Source of the DNA: JAICSD01 sp963836665
Lineage (GTDB): Bacteria; Acidobacteriota; Vicinamibacteria; Vicinamibacterales; 2-12-FULL-66-21
DNA length: 64,000 nucleotides
Direction: 5' to 3'
Assembly: GCA_963836665.1 (NCBI GenBank)
Contig: CAWIKL010000001.1
Span: forward strand, 2,728,001-2,792,000
This document shows positions 27,214-36,352 of this stretch, piece by piece. The stretch's first letter is position 1. Each line of letters starts with the position of its first letter. The translations under genes were made by a program, and so were the position numbers. The notes under the pieces were generated by a model that had not been told where the DNA came from, made no database searches, and saw nothing but the letters and a program-made list of their open reading frames with translations.

Positions 27214-27657
27214 ATGCGCATCGCGATCGGGGCCGATCATGCGGGCTTCGCGTTGAAGCAGCACCTGCTCGCGACGCTGGCCTCGCTCGGCCACCAGGTC
27301 GACGATCGCGGCACCACCAGCGAAGCCCCGGTCGACTACCCGCCGATCTGCGCCGAAGTCGCCCGTCTCGTCGTCGCCGGCCGCGCCGATCGCGGCATCG
27401 TCATCGGCGGCAGTGGCCAGGGGGAGCAGATCACGGCGAACAAGGTGCGCGGTGTGCGCGCCGCGCTGTGCAACGATCTGTATACGGCCCGGCTGTCCCG
27501 GCAGCACAACGACGCCAACGTCCTCGCCATGGGCGGCCGCATCGTCGGTTTTGGACTGGCGGAAGAGATCGTCACGGTGTGGCTGGCGACCGCCTTTGAA
27601 GGCGGACGGCACCAGCGTCGCATCGACCAGGTCATGGCAATCGAAAGGCAACCCTGA
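27214..27657 (+). CDS. rpiB: Ribose-5-phosphate isomerase B
   Basis: A 147-residue RpiB/LacAB-family isomerase interconverting ribose-5-phosphate and ribulose-5-phosphate in the pentose phosphate pathway. It opens with MRIAIGADHAGFALK and carries the anion-hole loop IVIGGSGQGEQITANKV and the RLSRQHNDANVLAMGGR stretch. Where many RpiB proteins have a catalytic Cys (C-G-T-G-x-G), this one reads GGSGQG, a serine as in the mycobacterial enzymes. glyA follows after one base, so the two are one transcript linking pentose and one-carbon metabolism, a pairing common in bacteria. Confidence 0.95.
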   Translation: MRIAIGADHAGFALKQHLLATLASLGHQVDDRGTTSEAPVDYPPICAEVARLVVAGRADRGIVIGGSGQGEQITANKVRGVRAALCNDLYTARLSRQHNDANVLAMGGRIVGFGLAEEIVTVWLATAFEGGRHQRRIDQVMAIERQP

Positions 27658-27658
27658 C

Positions 27659-28930
27659 ATGTCGCACAGCACCGAAACCCCGTCCCGGTGGCGCACGCTG
27701 GCCGCAACCGACCCCGACATCGCCGGGGCGATCCACGACGAGCTCCATCGCCAGAACAGCGGTCTCGAGCTGATCGCGTCCGAGAACTTCGTCAGCCAGG
27801 CCGTGCTGCAGGCGGCCGGCTCGGTGATGACCAACAAGTACGCTGAAGGCTACCCGGGCAAGCGCTACTACGGCGGCTGCGAGTTCGTTGACGTCGCCGA
27901 GACGCTGGCGATCGAGCGCGCGAAACAGCTGTTCGGCGCCGACCACGCCAACGTCCAGCCGCATTCCGGCGCGCAAGCCAACATGGCCGTCTATTTCACG
28001 CTGCTGAAGCCGGGTGACACCGTGCTCGGCATGAATCTGGCACACGGCGGTCATCTCACGCACGGCCATCCGCTCAACTTCTCGGGCAAGCTCTACACCA
28101 TCGTCCCCTACGGCGTGCGCAAGGACGACGAGCGCATCGACTACGACGAGCTCGAAACGCTCGCGCAGCAGCACAAGCCGAAGATGATCATGGTTGGCGC
28201 CAGCGCCTATCCGCGGGTAATTGATTTCGCGCGCATTGGCGCGGTCGGCAAGGCGATCGGCGCCCCGGTCGTCACCGACATGGCCCACATCGCCGGCCTG
28301 GTCGCCGCCGGCGTGCATCCGAGCCCGGTGCCGCACTCGGATTTCGTCACCACGACAACGCACAAGACGCTGCGTGGGCCCCGCGGCGGGATGGTGCTGT
28401 GCCGCGCCCACTACGCGAAGGATCTCGATCGCACGGTATTCCCCGGCATCCAGGGCGGCCCGCTGATGCACGTCATCGCGGCCAAGGCCGTCTGTTTCAA
28501 GGAAGCGCTCGAGCCGGGCTTCAAGGAGTACCAGCAGCAGATCGTGGCCAACGCCAAGCGCCTGGCCGCCGGTCTTTCGGCGTCCGGTTTCCGCCTCGTC
28601 AGCGGCGGCACTGACAACCACCTGCTCCTTGTCGATGTGTTCTCGAAAGGCCTGACCGGCAAGGTCGGCGAAGCGGCGCTCGGCAAGGCCGGTATCACCG
28701 TCAACAAGAACGCGATCCCGTTCGATCAGAACCCGCCGATGGTGGCGAGCGGGATCCGGATCGGCACGCCGGCCATCACCAGCCGCGGCATGCGCGAGCC
28801 GGAGATGGATCGCATCGCGGAATTCATCGCACGGGTGCTGGCGTCACCCGACGACGAGGCGACGCTGGGACGAGTCAAGGCAGAAGTCGAGGGCCTGTGC
28901 CGGAAGTTCCCTCTGTATCCGGAAGGCTAG
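27659..28930 (+). CDS. glyA: Serine hydroxymethyltransferase
   Basis: A 423-residue PLP enzyme that converts serine and tetrahydrofolate to glycine and 5,10-methylene-THF. Signatures include ELIASENFVS, TNKYAEGYPGKRYYGG, VQPHSGAQANMAVY, the lysine that binds PLP in TTTHKTLRGPRGGM, and IRIGTPAITSRGM near the end. Full length for the family. The ATG lies one base after the rpiB stop; GAAAGG is the ribosome-binding site, inside rpiB. The downstream dinG may start within its last codons. Confidence 0.97.
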   Translation: MSHSTETPSRWRTLAATDPDIAGAIHDELHRQNSGLELIASENFVSQAVLQAAGSVMTNKYAEGYPGKRYYGGCEFVDVAETLAIERAKQLFGADHANVQPHSGAQANMAVYFTLLKPGDTVLGMNLAHGGHLTHGHPLNFSGKLYTIVPYGVRKDDERIDYDELETLAQQHKPKMIMVGASAYPRVIDFARIGAVGKAIGAPVVTDMAHIAGLVAAGVHPSPVPHSDFVTTTTHKTLRGPRGGMVLCRAHYAKDLDRTVFPGIQGGPLMHVIAAKAVCFKEALEPGFKEYQQQIVANAKRLAAGLSASGFRLVSGGTDNHLLLVDVFSKGLTGKVGEAALGKAGITVNKNAIPFDQNPPMVASGIRIGTPAITSRGMREPEMDRIAEFIARVLASPDDEATLGRVKAEVEGLCRKFPLYPEG

Positions 28931-30901
28931 CCGGGCCTGACGGGTCCGGCCTGCAAGCGGGCGTCGCTGCGGTCTTCGCGCCCGACGGCCCGCTCGAATC
29001 CTTGCTCGACGGCTTCGAACCGCGGCCGGCCCAGCTCGAGATGGCTGCGGCTGTGGCCGACGTCTTCGCGGAGGGAGGCGTGCTCCTGGCCGAAGCGGGC
29101 ACGGGCACGGGCAAGACTTTGGCCTATCTCGTCCCCGCTATCCTCAGCCGCCAGCGCGTGCTCGTCTCGACCGGGACCAAGAACCTGCAGGAGCAGATCT
29201 TCTTCAAGGATCTGCCGGTACCTGAAGAAAGCGCTCGGCGTCCCCTTCACGGCTACCTACATGAAGGGGCGGAGCAACTACCTCTGCCTGCACCGCTTCG
29301 CCACGCTCAAGGACGGCCCGGCGATTCACTCGCACGACGAGCACGATGCCATCGGCGCGATCGACGAGTGGTCGCGTCGCACCGAGACGGGTGATCGCGC
29401 CGAGATGGAGGATCTGCCCGAAGACCTGCCGTTCTGGTCCGACATCTCGGCGTCCGCAGAAAACTGTCTCGGCGCGGAATGCCCGCAGTTCAACGACTGC
29501 TTCGTGACGAAGATGCGGCAGCGCGCCGCGGAGGCCGACGTGGTGATCGTCAACCATCACCTCCTCTGCGCCGACGCGTCGGTGCGGCAGAACGCGTTCG
29601 GTGAGGTCATTCCGTCCTGCCGCTATGCCATCGTCGATGAAGCGCACCAGCTCGAGGACGTGGCGACGCAGTACTTCGGGCGGATGGCCAGCAACTTCCG
29701 CTTCGACGACTTCGCCCGCAACGTCGATCGCATGCTGTCGGCGGGGCAGGTAGCCGATCTCGACGCAGCCGAAACCTTGCGCCGTGACGTCGAGCACGTC
29801 CGCGACTTCGCGCGCCTGTTCTTCGGCACGCTGCAGACGCTGCGGTTCGAGCAGGGCGTCGGAGGGGAGTCGCGCGTCCGCGTCAAGGCGAGGCAGCTCG
29901 AGCGCACCGTGCCGGACGCCGACGCCGTGATCGACGCCCTCGAGGCGCTCGCCGCCACGATCGCCTTGGGCAGGGATCTGCCCGAGGACGTGCTCGCGCT
30001 GGGCCGCCGCGCCCAGGAGCTCGCCGACGACGTGCGCTTCCTGACCAGGGCCGACGACCCCGGGCACGTCTATTACCTCGACGTGCGCGGCCGCGGCGTG
30101 TTCCTGCGCGCGTCGCCGATCGACGTGTCTGACATCATCCGCGAGATGCTGTTCGACCGCATGCTCGCAACCGTGCTGACCTCGGCGACGTTGAGTGTCG
30201 ACGGCCGCTTCGACTACATCCGCGCCCGGCTCGGCATCCGGCACGCGCACGACGTGCGCCTGACGTCGGAGTTCGACTACCGCGAGCAGGCGATTCTCTA
30301 CCTCCCCAAGAAGATGCCCGATCCGCGTTCGCCACAGTTCACGGAAATGGCGTCGCGCGAGGTGGTCGAAATCCTGCGCCGCACCGACGGACGCGCTTTC
30401 GTCCTTTTCACGAGCTACAACAACCTGCGGCAGGTGCACCAGTTCGCGGCGCCGCGCATCCCTTACCCGATCCTGGTGCAGGGCAGCGCGCCGCGCTCGG
30501 CTTTGCTGCGGGAATTCAAGTCGACGCCCAATGCCGTGCTATTCGCCACGTCCAGCTTCTGGCAGGGCGTCGACGTGGTCGGCGAGGCGCTGAGCTGCGT
30601 GATCATCGACAAGCTGCCGTTCGCCTCGCCAGGCGATCCGATCACGTCGGCGCGTATCGAAGCCATCAACGAGGCCGGCGGCAACGCCTTTGCTGACTAC
30701 CAGATCCCGCTGGCGATCCTGGCGCTGCAGCAGGGGCTGGGGCGCCTGATCCGGCATCGGACCGACCGCGGCGTCCTGGCCATCCTCGACCCCCGGCTGC
30801 GGACCATGGGCTACGGCCGCAGATTTCTTGCCTCTCTACCGCCCGCCCCTGTAACGCACGAGATCGCAGCGCTCGATAAGTTCTTCGACCCCTCGGCCTG
30901 A
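28897..30901 (+). CDS. DinG/YoaA-type Fe-S ATP-dependent helicase (frameshifted)
   Basis: An XPD/DinG-family superfamily-2 helicase of about 665 residues when one extra base is removed. The first segment has the Q-motif region and Walker A EAGTGTGKTLAYLVP. The second, in the +1 frame, has the four cluster cysteines (NYLC, ENC, AECPQ, NDCF), the DEAH box IVDEAHQLED and helicase motifs TSATLSVDGRF, ATSSFWQGVDVVGEAL and QGLGRLIRHRTDRG. The break is at 29221-29222: GTACCTGAAG reads out of frame, GTACTGAAG restores V-L-K-K-A-L-G-V-P. Such helicases unwind DNA at damage or R-loops. The start is uncertain; GTG 28897 overlaps glyA. Confidence 0.88.
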
Positions 30902-30934
30902 GCGCTGGGGGTGTCGAGGAGAGCCGAGAAAACG

Positions 30935-31861
30935 ATGCCTGACGTGTGTTCTTTGCGTTCCCTGCTGAAATGGGCCGGCGGCAAGCGCCAGCTGCTGCCC
31001 GAGCTTCGCCCCTTTTACCCTCCGGCGTTCGACCGCTACTTCGAGCCGTTCTTGGGCAGCGGAGCCGTGTTTCTCGACCTCCACAACGCGGGCCGCCTCG
31101 ACGGCCGCGACGTACATCTGTCGGATCTCAACGCCGATATCATCGGCTGCTATCTGGCCATCCGCCGGGACGTCGACGCGGTCATCGCGGAGCTGCGTCG
31201 CCACGACCGTAGCTATCGGGCCGGCGGCGGCGCGCATTTCTACGACGTGCGCGATCGCGAGTTCAACCCGGCACGGGTGCAGGTCCACGCTTCGAGCGAT
31301 CCCGCCGCGGCCTACACTCCCGAGCTGGCGGCGATGCTGATCTTCCTCAACCGGACGGGATTCAACGGCCTGTTCCGGTTGAACGCAAAGGGGGGGTTCA
31401 ACGTCCCGCACGGGCGCAACGTCAATCCGCGCATCTGCGACGACGACAACCTGCGCGGGTGGAGCCGCCTGCTGCAGCGGCGGGGACTGCACATCGGCGT
31501 CTGTGGGTTCGAAACGGCGGTCGACCGGGCCGGCCGCGGCGACTTCGTCTATCTCGATCCGCCGTACGCGCCGCTCAGCGGCACCGCCCATTTCACGTCG
31601 TACACGTCGAACGGCTTCGGCGAGGGCGAGCAGAAACGGCTGCAGCGCGAAGTGCTACGCCTGACGGCGCGGGGCGCGTCAGTGCTACTCAGCAATTCGG
31701 CGGCTCCACAGATTCGAGCGCTCTACGCGCGCGATCGACGGGCGGTCAAGGCCGGGCTGCAGGCAAGTACCGTCGCGGCCCGCCGCGCCATCAACTCGCG
31801 CGCCGCCAGCCGCGGCCCCGTGCGCGAGTACCTCATCACCAACGTCAAACGCGCTCTATAA
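30935..31861 (+). CDS. DNA adenine methylase (Dam family)
   Basis: A 308-residue D12-class N6-adenine methyltransferase. SAM motif FEPFLGSGAVF and catalytic motif DPPY (VYLDPPYAPLS) are present, with LLKWAGGKRQLLPEL at the start and MLIFLNRTGFNGLFRLN in between; these are Dam/DpnM signatures, recognising GATC in known members. No restriction endonuclease lies beside it, so it looks like a solitary methylase acting in regulation, repair or replication control. ATG 30935 is preferred; an in-frame GTG eight codons upstream is possible, and GAGGAG lies between the two. Confidence 0.9.
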   Translation: MPDVCSLRSLLKWAGGKRQLLPELRPFYPPAFDRYFEPFLGSGAVFLDLHNAGRLDGRDVHLSDLNADIIGCYLAIRRDVDAVIAELRRHDRSYRAGGGAHFYDVRDREFNPARVQVHASSDPAAAYTPELAAMLIFLNRTGFNGLFRLNAKGGFNVPHGRNVNPRICDDDNLRGWSRLLQRRGLHIGVCGFETAVDRAGRGDFVYLDPPYAPLSGTAHFTSYTSNGFGEGEQKRLQREVLRLTARGASVLLSNSAAPQIRALYARDRRAVKAGLQASTVAARRAINSRAASRGPVREYLITNVKRAL

Positions 31862-31866
31862 CGTTG

Positions 31867-31872
31867 TACAAT
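31867..31872 (+). promoter_or_regulatory. -10 hexamer TACAAT for the TPR gene
   Basis: TACAAT lies 30 nt before ATG 31903, which has a GGAGGA ribosome-binding site. This is a conventional short-leader start, in contrast to the leaderless genes. Confidence 0.4.
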
Positions 31873-31902
31873 GGCCGGGATAACTATCCAGTGGAGGACT
31901 CC

Positions 31903-32898
31903 ATGACCGGCGCCATCATTCGCCGTGCTGTCGTCGCGAACTGCATCCTGGCTCTTACTCTCGTCTGCACGCCCGCGACCGCTCACGCGCAGAGCGGCTC
32001 GATCAAGGGCAAGGTGACCGACGCGCAGGACCAGCCGGTTGAAGGTGCGACCGTCAGCCTCGCAAGCACGGACAAGGGCGGGAAGCCCATTCAGGTCAAG
32101 ACCAACAAGAAGGGCGAGTACATGCAGGTTGGCCTGTCGCCGGGCCATTACAAGGTCGCGGTGACCAAGGGCGACCTGACGGTCAACAAGGAAACCGACA
32201 TCCACCTCGACATGCTCAACTACGACATCAAGCTCGTGGCGAGCGGCGGCGGCGGTGCCGCGGGAGGCGGAGCGCTGACCAAGGAAGAAGCCGCGAAGAA
32301 CGAGAAGGTCAAGGCCGCGTTCTCCGAAGGCGTCCAGCTGAGCAAGGACGGCAAGAACGACGAAGCGATCGCCAAATTCCAGGAAGTAGCAGCGTCGATC
32401 CCGACCTGCGCCGAGTGCTACCTGAACATCGGCCAGGTGCAGCTCAACGCCAAGAAATATGACGAGGCCGCCGCGGCTTTCAACAAGGCGATCGAGCTGA
32501 AACCGTCCGCCGAGGCCTACGACGGGCTCGCTAACGTCTACAACGCGCAGAAGAAGTTCACCGAGGCCGAAGCCGCCGGCAAGAAGGCGATGGAACTCAG
32601 CGCCGGCGCGCCCGGAGCGGCGGGCGGCGGCGCGAGCGCCTCTTCCCTCTACAACCAGGCCGTCATCCTCTGGAACCAGAACAAGGCGCAGGAAGCAGCC
32701 GACAGGCTCGAGCAGGCGACCAAGACCGATCCGAACTTCCCCGAGGCGCACTACCTCCTCGGCAAGGCCTATATCAACCTCGGCAAGCTGCCGGAGTCCG
32801 CAAAGGAATTGCAGGAATACCTGCGCCTGGCGCCCAACGGCGCCAACAAGGATGATGCGACCAAGACGCTCGAGATGCTGAAGCCGTACATCAAGTAG
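31903..32898 (+). CDS. Secreted carboxypeptidase-regulatory-like + TPR protein
   Basis: A 331-residue exported protein: signal peptide ending ATAHA-Q, a carboxypeptidase-regulatory-like beta domain (SIKGKVTDAQDQPVEGATVS, residues about 30-110), a Gly/Ala linker, then TPR units (AIAKFQEVAASIPTCAECYL, YDEAAAAFNKAIELKPSAEA, FTEAEAAGKKAMELSAGA) and, after another linker, two more ending SAKELQEYLRLAPNG. The combination is characteristic of acidobacterial envelope proteins, where it may serve as a scaffold. Strong GGAGGA site. yggS follows after 3 nt. Confidence 0.85.
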   Translation: MTGAIIRRAVVANCILALTLVCTPATAHAQSGSIKGKVTDAQDQPVEGATVSLASTDKGGKPIQVKTNKKGEYMQVGLSPGHYKVAVTKGDLTVNKETDIHLDMLNYDIKLVASGGGGAAGGGALTKEEAAKNEKVKAAFSEGVQLSKDGKNDEAIAKFQEVAASIPTCAECYLNIGQVQLNAKKYDEAAAAFNKAIELKPSAEAYDGLANVYNAQKKFTEAEAAGKKAMELSAGAPGAAGGGASASSLYNQAVILWNQNKAQEAADRLEQATKTDPNFPEAHYLLGKAYINLGKLPESAKELQEYLRLAPNGANKDDATKTLEMLKPYIK

Positions 32899-32901
32899 CG
32901 G

Positions 32902-33609
32902 GTGACCGACTCCAGCGTCAGTACGAACCTGGCCTCGATCCGCGCCCGGATCGAGGCCGCCGCCCGAGCCGCCGGGCGCGACCCGGCGAGCGTCCGCCTG
33001 CTGGCTGTCTCCAAGACCTTCGGCGCCGATCACGTCCGAGCCGCGTACGCCGCCGGCCAGCGGGACTTCGGCGAAAACAAGGTCCAGGAGGCTCTGCAGA
33101 AGATCGAGGCAACAGCCGATTTATCGATCAGGTGGCATTTGATCGGCCACCTCCAGTCGAACAAGGCAAAAAAGGCCGCTGGTGCCTTTGCCGCCGTTCA
33201 TTCCGTCGACTCGATCGACCTGGCGCGCCGCCTGGACGCGGCGGCGGTTGAAGGGGGGACGCGGCCCGATCTGTACATCCAGGTCGACCTCGCCGGAGAG
33301 ACGACGAAGTTCGGCGCCCCGGAAGCGCAGGTCGCGGACATCGCGCGCGCGGCAGTCGAATGCCGGGGCGCCGTCCTGAGAGGGCTGATGCTCTTGCCAC
33401 CGTGGTCTGACGAGCCGGAGCAGGGCCGCCCCTACTTCCGGCGCCTGCGCGTGCTCCGCGATCGGCTGATCGAGGATGGCATCGACCCCTCGCACCTGGG
33501 CGAGTTGTCGATGGGCATGAGCCACGACTTCGAAGTGGCAATCGAGGAGGGGGCCACGCTCGTCCGCGTCGGCACCGCAATCTTCGGGAAACGGATTGTG
33601 AGGACCTGA
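32902..33609 (+). CDS. yggS: PLP homeostasis protein YggS
   Basis: A 235-residue YggS/PROSC protein, an alanine-racemase-fold PLP carrier without catalysis that balances vitamin B6 and amino-acid pools. The PLP lysine is in LLAVSKTF (about residue 38); RDFGENKVQEA, WHLIGHLQSNKAK, LSMGMSHDFEVAI and VRVGTAIFG are the family motifs. GTG start three bases after the TPR gene. The stop overlaps the DivIVA ATG (TGATG), as in the conserved yggS-divIVA-yggU cluster of many bacteria. Confidence 0.95.
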   Translation: MTDSSVSTNLASIRARIEAAARAAGRDPASVRLLAVSKTFGADHVRAAYAAGQRDFGENKVQEALQKIEATADLSIRWHLIGHLQSNKAKKAAGAFAAVHSVDSIDLARRLDAAAVEGGTRPDLYIQVDLAGETTKFGAPEAQVADIARAAVECRGAVLRGLMLLPPWSDEPEQGRPYFRRLRVLRDRLIEDGIDPSHLGELSMGMSHDFEVAIEEGATLVRVGTAIFGKRIVRT

Positions 33610-34238
33610 TGTTCGAGCGCAACCAGACCGGCCCCGACGACCACGACCCGCTGGTGCCGCAGCCGCCAGAGCGCGTCATGCGCATCAGCCCGATGGACAT
33701 GCGGCAGCAGCGGTTCCGCGCCGCGTTCCGCGGCTACGACCGCACCGAGGTGGTCGCGTTCCTGACCGAGGCGGCTGACGACTACGAGCACGCCATGCGA
33801 GAGATCGATCGGCTGCGCGGCGACTTCACGCGCATGGAAGCGCTCCTCGTCGAGCACCGCCAGCGCGAAAACAACCTGCGCGACACGCTGGTGACGGCAC
33901 AGCGTGTTTCCGACGAGATGAAGGAAGTCGCGCAGAACGAGGCCAAGCTGATCGTGCGCGAGGCGCAGGGACGGGCCGACCTGTTGCTGCAGAAGGCGCA
34001 GGCGCGACTCGAGGAACTCGACCATGACATCAACGAGCTGAAGCTACGCCGCCGTGACACCGAAGGCTCGCTCGAGGGCGCCATCCAGGCGCTCTACCGT
34101 GCGCTCGAATTCATCCGCGACCAGGATGACACGCGCGGCGACGAGAAGGTCCTGCTGCATCGTCCGAGGCAGGCAGAGGCGGTGCCGCAGCCACGGCCGC
34201 AGGACGCGCGGATGGATGACCGCAAAGCCTCCAGCTAG
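33609..34238 (+). CDS. DivIVA-domain coiled-coil protein
   Basis: A 209-residue DivIVA-family protein. The membrane-binding N-terminal signature is MRISPMDMRQQRFRAAFRGY, D-R-T-E-V-V-A-F-L, around residues 24-50. A long coiled coil (about 60-170) follows with heptad-like MKEVAQNEAKLIVREAQGRA, and a polar tail. DivIVA proteins gather at curved membrane, at poles or septa, and recruit division or wall-synthesis factors. Position between yggS and yggU supports a cell-division role. The ATG overlaps the yggS stop. Confidence 0.9.
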   Translation: MFERNQTGPDDHDPLVPQPPERVMRISPMDMRQQRFRAAFRGYDRTEVVAFLTEAADDYEHAMREIDRLRGDFTRMEALLVEHRQRENNLRDTLVTAQRVSDEMKEVAQNEAKLIVREAQGRADLLLQKAQARLEELDHDINELKLRRRDTEGSLEGAIQALYRALEFIRDQDDTRGDEKVLLHRPRQAEAVPQPRPQDARMDDRKASS

Positions 34239-34269
34239 CAGGAGTGCGGCCGTCCCCAGAGAGACGGCC

Positions 34270-34524
34270 ATGCTCGACATCCGGGTAATCCCGCGCGCGG
34301 CGCGGACCAAGGTGGACGGCGAGCGTGCCGGCGCGATCCTGATCCGGCTCGCCGCACCACCAGTCGACGGCGCGGCCAACGACGCGCTCGTCGCATTCCT
34401 GGCCGGCACGCTCGATCTTCCCCGCCGTTGCATCGTCATCGTCTCGGGCGAGAAGTCACGCGACAAACGTGTCCAAATTGCTGGTCTCGACGCCGCTGCC
34501 GTACGGCAGCGGCTTCTGAAGTAG
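34270..34524 (+). CDS. DUF167 / YggU-family protein
   Basis: An 84-residue DUF167 protein (YggU). Typical motifs: V-I-P-R-A-A-R-T-K-V-D-G, LIRLAAPPVDGAANDALVAF, IVSGEKSRDKRVQIAGLD. Function unknown; structures show a small alpha/beta fold. Placed directly after divIVA, as in other phyla. ATG 34270 gives family length; an upstream in-frame ATG at 34219 would overlap divIVA. A 22-bp palindrome covers its last codons. Confidence 0.85.
   Translation: MLDIRVIPRAARTKVDGERAGAILIRLAAPPVDGAANDALVAFLAGTLDLPRRCIVIVSGEKSRDKRVQIAGLDAAAVRQRLLK
34492..34513. terminator. Perfect 22-bp palindrome at the 3' end of the DUF167 gene
   Basis: The 11-base arms 34492-34502 and 34503-34513 are exact reverse complements, lying within the last codons of the gene and ending nine bases before its stop. 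TTCTGAAG follows, so any terminator would have a poor U-tract. It may mark the end of the yggS-divIVA-yggU transcript. Confidence 0.35.
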
Positions 34525-34584
34525 CATTCCCTGCGTAGTCCGCGCCGTGTGCAACGCGCGCGAGGAGCCGCTGTCCCGTTTTGT

Positions 34585-35850
34585 ATGGTCGCGATCCGGC
34601 ATCTCCGACAACTGATCTCTTGCGCCGGACCGGCGCCGCGCAGCGGTCCACGGCAGCGCGACCTCGAGATCGTCCGCGACGGCGCGGTCGCCTGGGACGG
34701 CGAACGGATCGTCTATGCCGGCGCGGACGCCGGGCTGCCTGACCAGCTCGCCGCAGGCGAGGCACTCGACGGCCGTGCCTACTCGATGGTGCCGGGGTTC
34801 GTCGACGGGCACACGCACGTGCTCTACGCCGGCGACCGGCGCGACGAGTTGCGCCGCCGTCTCGGCGGCGCCACCTACGCCGAGATCGCCGCCGCGGGGG
34901 GAGGCATCGTGTCGACCGTCGCGGCGACGCGCGCCGCGAGCGAAGACGCGCTGGTCGCCGCCGCCAGGCCGCGGCTCGCGGACATGCTGGCGGCAGGAAC
35001 GACCACCGTCGAAATCAAGAGCGGCTACGGGCTCGACCTCGAGCACGAGTTGAAGATCCTCCGCGCCATCGCGCGTCTTCGCGCCGAGCTGCCGATCGAC
35101 ATCGCCGCCACGTTCATGGGCGCGCACGAGATTCCGCCCGAGTACCGCTCCCGGCGCGAGGCCTACGTGCAGCTGGTCATCGATGCGATGATCCCGGCGG
35201 TCGCCGGCGCCGGCCTCGCCGAGTGGTGCGACGTCTTCTGCGAGACCGGGGTGTTCACGCCGGCGGAATCGATCGCGATCCTCGAGGCCGGTAAGCGGCA
35301 CGGGCTCGAGCCGCGCATCCACGCCGACGAGCTCGCCGCGAGCGGCGGCTCGCGCGTGGCCGCACACGTCGGCGCGCGCTCAGCCGATCACTTGATCTTC
35401 GCCGACGCGGCATCCATCGAGGCGTTGCGCGGCGCCGCCACCGTCGCCACGCTGCTGCCCAGCGCCGCGTTCTACCTCAAGCTCCGACGGTTCGCGCCGG
35501 CGCGCGCGCTGATTGACGCCGGCGTGCCGGTGGCGATCGCCACCGACGTCAATCCCGGCGGCGGCTTTTCGCCGTCGATGCCGTTTGCGATCACGCTCGC
35601 CTGCTTCGCGATGGGCCTGACGTTCGAGGAGGCGCTGACCGCCGCCACGATCAACGGCGCGTTCTCGCTCGCTCGGCATGAGACCGTGGGCAGCCTCGAA
35701 CCCGGCAAGCTCATGGACGCCGTGCTCGTTGGCGGCGACGCCATCGACTTGATCCGCGTCGGCGCAACCTCAATCGCCGGAGTCTTCAAACGCGGGCGGG
35801 TCGTCGCCGGGGCTGCGGTCCTTGCCGCGCTGCGTGATGTAGACGGCTGA
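34585..35850 (+). CDS. hutI: Imidazolonepropionase
   Basis: A 421-residue amidohydrolase that opens 4-imidazolone-5-propionate to N-formimino-glutamate, the third step of histidine degradation. Metal ligands: HTH in FVDGHTHVLYAGDR, H in MGAHEIPPEYR, H in PRIHADELAASGG, and D in IATDVNPGGGFSPSM. The ATG is chosen because family proteins begin ten or so residues before the L-I-x-C stretch. The cyclodeaminase-type gene downstream fits the next step. hutH and hutU are not in the window. Its last 81 bases overlap a minus-strand gene. Confidence 0.95.
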   Translation: MVAIRHLRQLISCAGPAPRSGPRQRDLEIVRDGAVAWDGERIVYAGADAGLPDQLAAGEALDGRAYSMVPGFVDGHTHVLYAGDRRDELRRRLGGATYAEIAAAGGGIVSTVAATRAASEDALVAAARPRLADMLAAGTTTVEIKSGYGLDLEHELKILRAIARLRAELPIDIAATFMGAHEIPPEYRSRREAYVQLVIDAMIPAVAGAGLAEWCDVFCETGVFTPAESIAILEAGKRHGLEPRIHADELAASGGSRVAAHVGARSADHLIFADAASIEALRGAATVATLLPSAAFYLKLRRFAPARALIDAGVPVAIATDVNPGGGFSPSMPFAITLACFAMGLTFEEALTAATINGAFSLARHETVGSLEPGKLMDAVLVGGDAIDLIRVGATSIAGVFKRGRVVAGAAVLAALRDVDG

Positions 35851-36327
35851 GTCCCACGCGTTGTGGATGCCGATGAACAGGAGCAGCATCGCGACCAGGC
35901 CGATGCCGAACAGCAGCTCTTCAGCTTCGCGCCGCACCAACAGGCTGACCGCGAGCGCCGCGTAGCAGGCAAACGGGAGCCACCAGTGAAAGATGCGATC
36001 CTCGAGCACTGGCTGGTAGGCCTTCTGGCGGCGCGCGGCGCGCCGCACCGAGACGACGTAGGCACAGCCGGCAATGCCAACGGCGGTCAGCGTCGCCAAC
36101 GGCAGCGTCAGGCCGTGCCACGGCGCGCTGAGCACGCCCGACAGCGCCAGGACGGCGGCGAAGTGAACGATGGTCGGGGTCGAGAACGAGCGCGTCGCGT
36201 TCGGGTTGCTGACGCCGCGATCGGCGACGAGCGCGATGACCACGAACTGCAGCCCAGTCAGCGCGGCCGCCGACGAGCCGACGATGACGTAGAAGTTCTC
36301 CCACTCGGCGAGGTGTGGCTCGGGCAT
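35770..36327 (-). CDS. Multi-pass membrane protein, unknown function
   Basis: A 185-residue protein with a short N-terminal head (MPEPHLAEWENFYVIVGSSA), followed by five predicted membrane spans (about 13-33, 50-68, 72-90, 115-132, 138-156) and a charged tail. The 'W-x-x-F-Y-V-I-V-G-S-S-A-A-A-L-T-G-L-Q-F-V-V' opening recurs in uncharacterised bacterial membrane proteins. It is convergent with hutI and its last 81 bases overlap the hutI coding region, so one of the two genes has an unusually long 3' overlap; the membrane frame is convincing to its end at E-D-S-G-D. Confidence 0.7.
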   Translation of the reverse strand: MPEPHLAEWENFYVIVGSSAAALTGLQFVVIALVADRGVSNPNATRSFSTPTIVHFAAVLALSGVLSAPWHGLTLPLATLTAVGIAGCAYVVSVRRAARRQKAYQPVLEDRIFHWWLPFACYAALAVSLLVRREAEELLFGIGLVAMLLLFIGIHNAWDSAVYITQRGKDRSPGDDPPAFEDSGD

Positions 36328-36352
36328 GCTGCTAGGATCGGATCACACTTCC

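Noticed and set aside
28897..29394. A separate short helicase gene
   Set aside because: It is the first part of one dinG-type gene; removing a single base joins it without loss to the following frame.
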